NCBI GenBank assembly: GCA_046590205.1
Contig: JBKJTT010000022.1
Location: 1-64,000 of the forward strand
Source: DATDEW01 sp046590205
GTDB taxonomy: Bacteria > Bacteroidota > Ignavibacteria > Palsa-1295
DNA length: 64,000 bases
Reading direction: 5' to 3'
Below, piece after piece: positions 50,873 through 59,370 of this stretch. The notes beneath the pieces are model-generated. The model was not told the origin of the DNA. It saw only the letters and a list, made by a program, of their open reading frames with translations, and ran no database searches. A program made the translations under genes and the position numbers. How positions within the stretch are numbered: position 1 is the stretch's first letter; each line of letters begins with the position of its first letter.

Positions 50873-51340
50873 ATGAAACGCTTCATTTTTACTTTAGTGT
50901 CAGTTTTTTTCTTCTTCGGGTGCTCCGAGGACGAACCCACCTCATGCCCGATATGTACAAACCCGCTTCTTGATTCATCTGCGGTGGTCGAGGTAACCTA
51001 TATCACTGACGGCGATACATTCGAGTTCATCGAACGCGGTGAAGATATTAAAGTCAGAGTATTGGGACTTGATTGCTTCGAGACAAAACGCGGCTCTCGG
51101 CTTACCGAACAAGCACTCGAACGGGGTATTTCAGAAGACTCTGCCCTCGCACTTGGCTTCCAAGCCAAGTACCTCTGCGATTCACTACTCATGGGAGAGC
51201 AAATCGAGATATACCGTGATTCAGTAGAAGATAACTTTGATTCATTTGGCAGATTACTTCGCCACGTCTATGTAACCAAAGGCGGACGACGCATGAGTTA
51301 TCAAGATACCATTATTTCTCTCGGATTATCTGCACCATAA
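50873..51340 (+). CDS. Thermonuclease-like (SNase fold) lipoprotein
   Basis: 155 residues from the ATG at 50873, which gives a lipoprotein signal (MKRFIFTLVSVFFFFGC). The SNase fold is seen in VVEVTYITDGDTFEF (DGDT metal/phosphate site), VRVLGLDCFETKRG (the R-x-x-G-x-D-x-x-E motif) and FQAKYLCDSLLMGEQIEIYRDS, with DSFGRLLRHVYV (D-x-Y/F-G-R). Catalytic Arg/Glu positions look present, so nuclease activity is plausible. It diverges from the ABM gene. Confidence 0.78.
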   Translation: MKRFIFTLVSVFFFFGCSEDEPTSCPICTNPLLDSSAVVEVTYITDGDTFEFIERGEDIKVRVLGLDCFETKRGSRLTEQALERGISEDSALALGFQAKYLCDSLLMGEQIEIYRDSVEDNFDSFGRLLRHVYVTKGGRRMSYQDTIISLGLSAP

Positions 51341-51413
51341 TTTGGAAATTACCAAAAAATTGCTTATCTTCGTATCCTTGAGTTGATGTTTTCACTTACA
51401 TACTGAATACCAA

Positions 51414-51980
51414 ATGAAACAACTATTATTAACAACGTTGGTCGGGATTGCGCTTTTCTCGATCGGCTGTACCAAAAAAGAAGGCGAGACCGCCAAAAGT
51501 GCTGATTCAACCTCGACATCACCAACTGATGTAGTCAAACGCGGGGAGTATCTAGTTACTATTGCCGGATGTAACGACTGTCATACCCCATGGAAAATGG
51601 GACCAAAAGGACCGGAGCCTGATATGGCAAAAATGTTATCAGGTAGTCCCGAGGGTATGGTTTTGAAACCTGCAAAATTAGAAATGCCGTGGATGGCGGC
51701 GTTCTCGGCAACAATGACTGCTGCATCAGGACCGTGGGGCATTTCCTACAGCAAGAACCTCACACCTGATTCGACAGGGCTTGGTTCGTGGGATGAGGCA
51801 GCTTTCAAGGTTGCTCTCCGGACAGGAATGCACAATGGAAGCGAACGTCCTATCATGCCTCCGATGCCGTGGCAGATGATAGGAAAAATGACCGATGATG
51901 ACCTCCATGCCGTATGGTCGTACCTTCGCTCAATTCCGCCGGTCAAAAATACTCCGCCGGAATATCAGCCACCTGTCTGA
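51414..51980 (+). CDS. Monohaem c-type cytochrome lipoprotein
   Basis: 188 residues. Lipoprotein signal with lipobox SIGC (about residue 19). One c-haem site, CNDCH (about 54-58), followed by a Pro/Met-rich chain (TPWKMGPKGPEPDMAKML, AMPW, MPPMPWQMI) with likely Met axial ligand in MPP near the end, a YLRSIPPVKN C-terminus. The C-terminal half resembles cytochrome c6/class I. It may pass electrons to or from periplasmic enzymes such as the peroxidase at 31829. Single gene with its own terminator. Confidence 0.85.
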   Translation: MKQLLLTTLVGIALFSIGCTKKEGETAKSADSTSTSPTDVVKRGEYLVTIAGCNDCHTPWKMGPKGPEPDMAKMLSGSPEGMVLKPAKLEMPWMAAFSATMTAASGPWGISYSKNLTPDSTGLGSWDEAAFKVALRTGMHNGSERPIMPPMPWQMIGKMTDDDLHAVWSYLRSIPPVKNTPPEYQPPV

Positions 51981-51999
51981 GGATCAGAGACATTGCTAT

Positions 52000-52029
52000 C
52001 GAAGAGGGCGGTATCCGCCCTCTTCGGTT
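52000..52029. terminator. Terminator between convergent cytochrome and surface-protein genes
   Basis: A perfect 12-bp stem (cgaagagggcgg 52000-52011, ccgccctcttcg 52015-52026) with a 3-nt loop, flanked by T on the plus side. Confidence 0.75.
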
Positions 52030-52036
52030 TGATAAC

Positions 52037-53722
52037 CTATTGCTTTATCACTAACACATTAAACATCTCATTGACAGGCATATTGCCGTTTGCTTCAAGA
52101 ACAATGTTCCAAGCGTTGTTTATCCACACAACTCCATAGCCGGTGTTTAGCCCACCGTTAATAAGTACATGTGTGACAAAGAGTATATCATTTTGTGCCA
52201 TACCCTGATAGTTAAGCATCGTTCTGTTCTGGACATTGTTCGCAATGTTTGTCGTATGCTGAAAAGCTGTTTTTCTTCCGCCAGCTACTTTTATGTAGCC
52301 ATTGGTTATCTGTAGAGCGGCACCACCATTATTACCTCCGGCATACTCTGCAACAACACCAATCGCATTCGTGCCAGCACCGCTTCCATGAACACCGACA
52401 CCATCGCTTGTACCGGTACTCTTTCCAATAACGCCTGTGCCGTCAGGTGTTTCGCCGGCTACTCCAACACCACTTCCTGCTTGGTAGCCAAGTACTCCCA
52501 CACCAGCAGAAGTTGTAGAGTTATTTATTCCTCGAACGCCAACAGAATGGGCACCCGAGGTTGATTGATTCACAAGTCCTTGAACACCTGCTGCTCCACT
52601 TGTGAGCGACGCACCGGTTGCAGTACTTACAGTTGTTCCTTCAATTGCAGCAGAGGTACTAGCTACATTGGAAATTAAAAAAGACCCAGCATTGCCTGTT
52701 CCAACAGTTGAACTCGATAGTGCGTCCGAAGCATTCGCTGCTCCAGTCAATTGTGCCGTGAGAGCAGAACCAGTGCCGTTCGATTCGGATGATAATGCAG
52801 AGGCAGTGCTATTGGCATTATTTATCTTAAACGAACCTGCTTTCCCTCCACCGGTTGCAACTATATCAAAAAGTATATTGGCACTTGATGTTGTTGAAGA
52901 AAATGGCAGTACCAATCCGGTGCTCGGAACTGCATTCCAATTGAGTCCACCAGCGGTTTTCGTTAAGACATACCCATTTGTAACTCCATTTGAGTTGATC
53001 TTTGCCAATGTAATACCACCGTCTGCAATATCAACACCCCCGATAGTCCCGTCTTGAATCTTTCCGCTTGTTATCGATCCGTTCATGATCATATCAGAGA
53101 GAATGCCGCTTGTTGCGACATTGACTGTCGCAACAGGACCATTCGGATTCAGAATGTAAAATGCACCGTCGGTATTTTGTACTCCTTGAATACCTGTTGC
53201 TCCGGCACCGCCGGAAGAGCTAATAAGAATTGTATCATTAGAGGTTGTAATAGTTGTTGCTCCGCCGCCCATAAGCTTAAGTGAACCTGATCGGTTATTA
53301 ACTTTTGTTACAACCCCTGTCGCATTTGGTGAGAGAGCCAACGCTTGTTCGGCGACTTGCGCCCTGAAAGCATACGGGCTTGCCGATAGTGCAGTTCGAG
53401 GCGTAAGCTCAGAACCACCATCAACTCCAACACCAAGAAAGTATGCCTTATCGAACGAGAGGTTTGAAGGCAAACCAGATGTCGAGCCAATGATAACGTT
53501 AAAGAGACCTTTGACTACCGTGACAGTTTGTGTCTCGGAGTAAAGCATTGCGTTTGATGCGTCGTATATTTTGAGTGCTAGTGTATGGTTGCCGTCGGAA
53601 ATGAAATTCCCACTTGCGTCGGCAAGCACACCTTGATAACTGATAGTACGCGGCATCTGCGCCATTGCTGTTGTGCAGAGGCAAAGCACAACGAGAATGA
53701 GGATGTATCGTATCGTTTTCAT
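52037..53722 (-). CDS. Secreted surface protein, tail-fibre-like low-complexity
   Basis: 561 residues from the ATG at 53722. Sec signal (MKTIRYILILVVLCL, cleavage near AMAQ). An N-terminal domain (RTISYQGVLADASGNFISDG, then VVKGLFNVIIG, ELTPRTALSASPYAFRA) resembles a conserved module of Bacteroidota surface proteins. A long region rich in Ala, Ser, Gly, Thr and Asn follows, with repeating stretches such as GTGNAGSF, STSAAIEG, GSGVGVAGE and GVGVHGSG, as in trimeric tail-fibre or adhesin stalks. No T9SS tag or lipobox is seen at the C-terminus. Adhesion is likely but not shown. A terminator lies on its 3' side, shared with the cytochrome gene. Confidence 0.75.
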   Translation of the reverse strand: MKTIRYILILVVLCLCTTAMAQMPRTISYQGVLADASGNFISDGNHTLALKIYDASNAMLYSETQTVTVVKGLFNVIIGSTSGLPSNLSFDKAYFLGVGVDGGSELTPRTALSASPYAFRAQVAEQALALSPNATGVVTKVNNRSGSLKLMGGGATTITTSNDTILISSSGGAGATGIQGVQNTDGAFYILNPNGPVATVNVATSGILSDMIMNGSITSGKIQDGTIGGVDIADGGITLAKINSNGVTNGYVLTKTAGGLNWNAVPSTGLVLPFSSTTSSANILFDIVATGGGKAGSFKINNANSTASALSSESNGTGSALTAQLTGAANASDALSSSTVGTGNAGSFLISNVASTSAAIEGTTVSTATGASLTSGAAGVQGLVNQSTSGAHSVGVRGINNSTTSAGVGVLGYQAGSGVGVAGETPDGTGVIGKSTGTSDGVGVHGSGAGTNAIGVVAEYAGGNNGGAALQITNGYIKVAGGRKTAFQHTTNIANNVQNRTMLNYQGMAQNDILFVTHVLINGGLNTGYGVVWINNAWNIVLEANGNMPVNEMFNVLVIKQ

Positions 53723-53921
53723 AATATTCATAGATTAAGTGAAATGAACTATGGGGCTTCCAGTACGAATATACAAAGAAAATCAGTAAAAAGTACTCGT
53801 AATTCGAAAAATATCTTCTAGACCACCACAACACATTGAAATATTTGTACCTTAAAGATTGACCTTTTTATAGTAAAATCATCGTTACTTAACCTCATAA
53901 AGATCGTAAATTCGACAATAT

Positions 53922-55820
53922 ATGTGCGGAATAGCTGGCGTTTTTGATTATGGGTTCAAGTCGAACCCCGAGGTAACACCACAGTTGCTCACAACGATGA
54001 GCGATGCGATGCACCATCGCGGACCCGATGATGCGGGCTACTCTATCTCGAAAGATGGGCGATGCGGTATGACATTCCGCCGCCTTGCTATTGTTGACCT
54101 CTCACCTGCCGGACATCAACCGATGTCAACTCCTGACAGAAGATACACCATTACTTTCAACGGCGAGATATATAATCACCTCGAAGTCCGTAAAGAGCTT
54201 GAAGAGAAGGGGTATAGATACAAATCACATTCCGACACCGAAACAATACTCTATGCATTTGCCGAGTGGGGCGAGGAATGCTTCAAGAAATTCCTTGGCA
54301 TGTTCGCTATTGCTATTTGGGATGAGGATAAACAGGAGTTGTTTATTATCCGAGATCGCATTGGAATAAAACCACTCTATTTTGCAAAACCAAATGGCAG
54401 ATTCCTTTGGGCAAGTGAAATTAAAGTATTACTTAAGCATCCGACAATCGGTGCGAAGCTCAACCAGAGAGCATTACCTCACTACCTTTCACTCCTAATG
54501 CCGCCCGCACCTGAAACCATGTTCGAGGGAATCTACAAACTTGAAGCAGGGCATACGCTTCGCATAAACTCTAACGGCGAGATAACCGAACGTAAATGGT
54601 GGGACTTGCTTGATGCAGGTGATATTGACTACTCACTCACTGAAGCAAAAGCTATTGAAGATATTCGCTTCCTCCTTCGCCGATCTATCAAAGATAGAAT
54701 GATGTCCGATGTACCGTTCGGCGTGTTTCTCTCCGGTGGTATTGATTCGAGTTTGAATGTCGCTCTAATGAGCGAATTGATGGATAGACCTGTCCAGACA
54801 TTCACAGTCGGATTCAAAGAACTTGAGAAGTACAATGAGCTTGACTATGCACGTCAAATATCCGACAAGTTCAAGACGAATCATCACGAAGTACTTATTG
54901 AGTCGAAAGATGCACAAGACATTGTAACCAAGCTTGCATGGCATGAAGATGAGCCAAATGGCGACCCTGTTTGCATTCCACTCTACTTCGTCTCTAAACT
55001 TGCCCGTGATAACGGGACAATAGTTGTTCAAGTTGGTGAAGGCAGCGACGAGGAGTTCTTGGGCTATCCGTGGATGATACGCGATATGCGTTTCCACTCA
55101 CGTTACTGGAAAGAGTGGATACCTGCGCCACTCCGCAAACTTGGCTATCTTGCATCATCACCTATCATTAAACATCCGTTGATGAAAGAATATCTTCGCC
55201 GCTATTCATCAGGTGAAGAATTCTTCTGGGGCGGTGCGATGGCATTTACCGAAACGCACAAGCAAAAATTATTCTCAAATTATTCAACTGATTCACATTC
55301 ATCATACCAATTCGCCGAGAAGTGGCACCGCGAGATAAACTCCCGTTATCCTGATACCGAATACATGCGACGCATGATGTATCTCGAATTCCGCCAGCGT
55401 CTACCACAAATGCTTTTGATGAGAGTTGACAAGGTTTCGATGGCAACGAGCATTGAGGCAAGAGTCCCATTCCTCGATCACCGCATCGTCGAGTATGCAT
55501 TCCGTATGCCGATGTCGGTAAAACTTGGAGCGAATATGGTGCCGAAGAATATCTTGAAGAAAGCATCGGAGGGGATTCTCCCCAATGAACATATTTATCG
55601 CAAAAAGCAGGGCTTCGCTGCGCCGGTAGCAGAGTGGTTGAAGAAGGACTTAAAGCCACTCTTTGATGAATCACTTGCATCAAGCAGAATTGTAAAAGAG
55701 CAATTTGATATGAGCTATATCAAGAACCTCCAGACTGAACACATCGAAGGCAAACGAAAGAACGGTGACCAGCTGTGGGTACTCATGAATCTGATGCTTT
55801 GGGAGAAGCAGTATTTATGA
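53922..55820 (+). CDS. asnB: Glutamine-hydrolysing asparagine synthetase
   Basis: 632 residues. The N-terminal nucleophile Cys2 (MCGIAGVFDYG) starts the class II glutaminase, with MHHRGPDDAGY and the NGEIYNH motif. The synthetase half has FLSGGIDSSLNVAL (PP-loop, about 268-281) and KVSMATSIEARVPFLDHRIVEYAF. Both active sites look intact. It makes asparagine from aspartate, ATP and glutamine; relatives of this length also serve in polysaccharide gene clusters. No such cluster is here. Confidence 0.93.
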   Translation: MCGIAGVFDYGFKSNPEVTPQLLTTMSDAMHHRGPDDAGYSISKDGRCGMTFRRLAIVDLSPAGHQPMSTPDRRYTITFNGEIYNHLEVRKELEEKGYRYKSHSDTETILYAFAEWGEECFKKFLGMFAIAIWDEDKQELFIIRDRIGIKPLYFAKPNGRFLWASEIKVLLKHPTIGAKLNQRALPHYLSLLMPPAPETMFEGIYKLEAGHTLRINSNGEITERKWWDLLDAGDIDYSLTEAKAIEDIRFLLRRSIKDRMMSDVPFGVFLSGGIDSSLNVALMSELMDRPVQTFTVGFKELEKYNELDYARQISDKFKTNHHEVLIESKDAQDIVTKLAWHEDEPNGDPVCIPLYFVSKLARDNGTIVVQVGEGSDEEFLGYPWMIRDMRFHSRYWKEWIPAPLRKLGYLASSPIIKHPLMKEYLRRYSSGEEFFWGGAMAFTETHKQKLFSNYSTDSHSSYQFAEKWHREINSRYPDTEYMRRMMYLEFRQRLPQMLLMRVDKVSMATSIEARVPFLDHRIVEYAFRMPMSVKLGANMVPKNILKKASEGILPNEHIYRKKQGFAAPVAEWLKKDLKPLFDESLASSRIVKEQFDMSYIKNLQTEHIEGKRKNGDQLWVLMNLMLWEKQYL

Positions 55821-55902
55821 TACTATCAATAAATTTGAATCTTACGCGCAACAATTAGGCCAATATTCTGTTAATCTGTACTTAATTTCCCCGAATTTTT
55901 CG

Positions 55903-56910
55903 ATGATAAAATTCTATGTTATTTTCACTTGGGCTCTATGTTGGGTCGGCATGGCAGCCGCGCAGCAAAACACTGCCGGTATTTCAGTTGCCCCGTGTAT
56001 CCTAAGAGAGAGCCAAGCTCCTTCGCAAGGCGACATCGCATATCCGCTTTCTTCAAGGTTTATAGATATTAATGACCCACTCTTTACTAGAGTCACATCA
56101 GGCAATGATCATATTGAACGCATTGCAAATTTCCCACTTGGTTCTAAGAAGGTCACTCTTATCGTTGAGGAGTTTGATGTCCTCTCGCAAGGCTCAAAAG
56201 TCCTTACTGCCAATAAGGAAGGCGAGAAAGAAGTATCTGCTCCAAGACATATCTTACTTCGAGGTAGCATTGAAGGTGACCCGGAGTCAAGAGTCTATAT
56301 AGCAATCTTTCAAAACTATTGTCTTGGCTTTATACAACCATCCGACGACGGACGTTTCCTTATCTCCCCATTAGCAATCCCTCATGAAGAGAAAGCAGCT
56401 TCGATGATCGTCTATCGTGAATCAGAGATTGATCCGACGCTTCGCTCCAAACCGTGGAATTGCGGCACTGAAGAACTACCATTCAATCAAGAACGACTTG
56501 ATGTCATTGCAAAAGAAATCGCTGACTTCCAAAGTAATCCTCAACAGGAGCCACAAGTGCAGCAAGTAAATCTCATGCGTATCGCGGTTGAGTGTGATTA
56601 TTCTTACTATGTGGCACACGGAAGTAATCTTTACAATGCTACGACCTATGCTATAGCGGTGCTTGGTACTGTATGTGATGTGTATCTGCGAGATATCAAA
56701 CTAGGTGTTACCTATCAATACTTAAAAGTGTGGACAACAAATAACGACCCTTACCCAGGTACAAGCCCCGGAGCGCTCCTTGGTCAGTTGCAGCAATATT
56801 GGAATGAAAATATGGTCGGGCAACCCAGAGCGGCTACACTCCTCTTTTCCAATAAAGGAGGGGGGGGGGGTCGCATACGTAGGAGTGTTATGTGCAGAAA
56901 ATATAGATAG
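55903..56910 (+). CDS. Metzincin protease, N-terminal half (frameshifted)
   Basis: 335 codons: Sec signal (MIKFYVIFTWAL, cleavage near AAAQ), a propeptide-like region, and the first part of a reprolysin (M12B-like) catalytic domain (LMRIAVECDYSYYV, then QYWNENMVGQPRAATLLFSN). At the G11 run (56860-56870) the frame leaves the coding frame, giving a short wrong tail (RIRRSVMCRKYR) and a stop. Removing one G rejoins the second half in frame. As it stands, no full catalytic site is made from this frame alone. Confidence 0.8.
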   Translation: MIKFYVIFTWALCWVGMAAAQQNTAGISVAPCILRESQAPSQGDIAYPLSSRFIDINDPLFTRVTSGNDHIERIANFPLGSKKVTLIVEEFDVLSQGSKVLTANKEGEKEVSAPRHILLRGSIEGDPESRVYIAIFQNYCLGFIQPSDDGRFLISPLAIPHEEKAASMIVYRESEIDPTLRSKPWNCGTEELPFNQERLDVIAKEIADFQSNPQQEPQVQQVNLMRIAVECDYSYYVAHGSNLYNATTYAIAVLGTVCDVYLRDIKLGVTYQYLKVWTTNNDPYPGTSPGALLGQLQQYWNENMVGQPRAATLLFSNKGGGGGRIRRSVMCRKYR

Positions 56911-58417
56911 TTATAATTATGCATATTGCGGCTTAGCCAATAATTACGTATTCCCAGCCGACGGTTACATTTGGGATACAGATGTAACGGGGCATGAGCT
57001 TGGGCATAATGTCGGCTCACCACATACTCACAGTTGCTCATGGAAACCTGCCGTTGATTCATGCGTCAATGCCGAAGGCACTTGTTACAGCACACCAAAG
57101 CCCCGGCTTGGCACAATCATGAGCTATTGCCACCTTACAGCTTTCGGAACGGAAATGAAGATTCATCCTCGAGTCGCAACATTTATGAGAAGCAAGGCAC
57201 AGAAAGCTGGGTGTCTCGATTGGGTTGAACCTCCTACAGTTCGCGCCGGCTCTGATAAACATATATGCTCAGGGAGCCCTGTCCCTCTTGGCGACGGAAC
57301 AGACGGGGGTATGACACCATATTATTACTTATGGTGGCCAAGTGTCGGTCTATCAACTACTAATTCTGAGCAGGTCATTGCAACTCCTACGAAAACGACA
57401 TCATATGTAATGCGCGTCAGTGATGGACATGGAATGCGGGCTTACGACACCGTAACGGTCTTTGTCGAAAAACCAACTGTTACCACTTCACCTGATATTG
57501 TAACGTGTGGTGTTGATAGTGTGGAGCTTTCTGCTGTCGGAACAGGATTTGGTACCATCAAGTACCAATGGATAGATACTTCCACTAAAAAAATCATTAG
57601 TTCAAATCCAAACGTAAAAGTTACCGGACTCAAAAGTGCAGCGTATAAAATAGTCGTTACCGATTCTACTGGCTGCCGCAGTGAAGCATTTGCAAAAGTC
57701 GTTACGAATACAATGCCACAGGCTACAATCACGTTAGCGAAGGGACAAAGTACTTTTTGTGATGGTGAATCCTCTACTCTTGATGCTGGGGCAGGATTCT
57801 CTTCATATCAATGGTCAACGGGGTCAACCTCTCGCTTGCTTGCTGTGAACAAAACCGGCGAATACTATTGCGTAGTGACCGGTAACGGTTTGGGCTGTGC
57901 TGATACAAGCTTACTATTCCCTATCACTGTATACACAAGACCATCTGTACCTATAATAAGTCGTGATAGTGATACACTCTTTTCGACCGAGGCAAGTCAT
58001 TACCAATGGTATCGGAATGGCAATGAGATAATTGGAGAAGCAGCAAAAACACTGGTGGTAAAATCTAACGGAAATTACTCCGTTCAAATTACGGATTCCA
58101 ACGGATGCAGCAGCTCATCTGAAAACATGTTGGTCACGCTTGATCAAACTGGTGTACATTCTATCAATGACATTGCAAGCAATGTAACCCTTTATCCAAA
58201 CCCTGCCAATACTACCATTACTTTATCAGTAGGTACATACAGCATTGAACTCAAGGAGCTATCAATTACAGATATTACTGGAAAGACGATTTGGTATTTG
58301 CGCAAGATGGCTGATAAAGAACTTCCTATAGATATTTCAAAGTGGGCATCGGGACCTTATGTTCTCCACTTCATAGCCAATGGTGAAAGCGGTGCATTGA
58401 AGTTTGTGAAGGAGTAG
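56780..58417 (+). CDS. Metzincin protease, C-terminal half with T9SS domain (frameshifted)
   Basis: The open frame shown starts at a TTG at 56780; an independent start is unlikely, and coding identity begins after the G-run (codon at 56870). It has VAYVGVLCAENIDSYNYAY, then the zinc site HELGHNVGSPH (56993-57025) and the Met-turn GTIMSYCH, which define a metzincin (reprolysin-like). Ig/PKD-like repeats follow (VRAGSDKHICSGSPVP, YYLWWPSVGLSTT, then STFCDGESSTLDAGAG), and a T9SS type A domain ends it (VTLYPNPANTTI, then WASGPYVLHFIANGES). Joined to the N-terminal half, the protein would be about 837 residues. Confidence 0.8.
   Translation: MVSCSNIGMKIWSGNPERLHSSFPIKEGGGVAYVGVLCAENIDSYNYAYCGLANNYVFPADGYIWDTDVTGHELGHNVGSPHTHSCSWKPAVDSCVNAEGTCYSTPKPRLGTIMSYCHLTAFGTEMKIHPRVATFMRSKAQKAGCLDWVEPPTVRAGSDKHICSGSPVPLGDGTDGGMTPYYYLWWPSVGLSTTNSEQVIATPTKTTSYVMRVSDGHGMRAYDTVTVFVEKPTVTTSPDIVTCGVDSVELSAVGTGFGTIKYQWIDTSTKKIISSNPNVKVTGLKSAAYKIVVTDSTGCRSEAFAKVVTNTMPQATITLAKGQSTFCDGESSTLDAGAGFSSYQWSTGSTSRLLAVNKTGEYYCVVTGNGLGCADTSLLFPITVYTRPSVPIISRDSDTLFSTEASHYQWYRNGNEIIGEAAKTLVVKSNGNYSVQITDSNGCSSSSENMLVTLDQTGVHSINDIASNVTLYPNPANTTITLSVGTYSIELKELSITDITGKTIWYLRKMADKELPIDISKWASGPYVLHFIANGESGALKFVKE
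56860..56870 (+). other. Poly-G tract (11 G) causing a frameshift
   Basis: Eleven G in a row within the metzincin reading frame. With 10 (or 13) G the two halves join in one frame. Homopolymers of this type are known contingency sites for slipped-strand phase variation, and are also frequent assembly errors. Confidence 0.75.
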
Positions 58418-58425
58418 CAAAACAA

Positions 58426-58471
58426 GAATGAGGAATCACAACTCGTAATTCCTCATTCGTAATTCGTAATT
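58426..58471. repeat. Hairpin and tcgtaatt direct repeats
   Basis: gaatgaggaat (58426-58436) and attcctcattc (58448-58458) form an 11-bp stem between convergent genes, terminator-like but without a T-tract. Three tcgtaatt copies follow each other (58443-58450, 58457-58464, 58464-58471). Confidence 0.45.
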
Positions 58472-58476
58472 AAGGA

Positions 58477-59244
58477 TTAAAATCCTTTTACCTTCGCAGC
58501 TCTCTTATAGAGCATGAGAACTGTATGCCAGCCGACGAGTGTAATACCTGCGAACCATACCCAGCCATATTCACCATGAAGAGCAACTGAATGTGAGTTA
58601 ATCATTGCCCATAAAAGAGGCACTGACATATAAACATTATGCTTCGAGCGAGTACCAGCAAGTGCAACGACAGAAGCGTCTGCCGGATTGCCTGTCTTGA
58701 TACCTGTTATGATCTTCTTCTGCGATGGCCAAATTCTAAACCATACATTGTATGCCATGATGCTTCCGAAGATAGCACCCATCTGAATAACATAGCCGCG
58801 ATACCCAAATCCGCCGACTTCCGTCAAGAGGAACATCGTACCGATGATAAGCAAGAAGCAGACCGCTACCCAAACTTTCCAGTTCTTTGCGATTGCGCTT
58901 TTTGCAAGAGCATCATAAATGAACGGTGCGATAAGGAACAGATATTGCAAACCGCGACCGGGTCCCTGGATATTTTGTGGATCAGCATACGCAGCTTTCT
59001 GAATATCAAAAATGATCATGATCATCAAGAAGCCCGTTATCCACGTAAAGGCAGCACCCCAACGGAACCAGTAAAGTGCGCGAGGCATAAGCTCCGGCAC
59101 GACCTTCTTCTTCGTCTCACCATCCATCGTCGCAGCAAAGGGGGCGTTGACGAAGTTGAAGAAGTATAGCATACCGATCCAAAGAATGCCGGCGATGATG
59201 TGTATCCACCGAAGCAGCAGTGACGAATAATCTAAGATTTCCAT
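58477..59244 (-). CDS. PuuD-like (urate oxidase N-terminal domain) membrane protein
   Basis: 255 residues with about seven helices. The first helix RWIHIIAGILWIGMLYFFNFVN and the PRALYWFRWGAAFTWITGF segment match the membrane domain of PuuD (PF06181, urate hydroxylase). The usual C-terminal cytochrome c domain of PuuD is absent. A strong AAGGAG site precedes the ATG. No purine genes are nearby; the protein may be an electron-transfer membrane subunit rather than a urate enzyme. Confidence 0.75.
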   Translation of the reverse strand: MEILDYSSLLLRWIHIIAGILWIGMLYFFNFVNAPFAATMDGETKKKVVPELMPRALYWFRWGAAFTWITGFLMIMIIFDIQKAAYADPQNIQGPGRGLQYLFLIAPFIYDALAKSAIAKNWKVWVAVCFLLIIGTMFLLTEVGGFGYRGYVIQMGAIFGSIMAYNVWFRIWPSQKKIITGIKTGNPADASVVALAGTRSKHNVYMSVPLLWAMINSHSVALHGEYGWVWFAGITLVGWHTVLMLYKRAAKVKGF

Positions 59245-59370
59245 TATGTTCTCCTTAAAGGTTAGTAGGTGTTAGACTGTACAAAAATAAGCTATTTTCT
59301 GCTCAAGCCAAGATAAAGATGCTTTTACCCCTCCCTAACATCCACTATACCCTTCACCTCAAGTTCCGCC

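Noticed and set aside
58426..58471. tcgtaatt copies as a CRISPR-like or transposon array
   Set aside because: Units are too short, overlapping, and lack spacers or terminal inverted repeats with a transposase.
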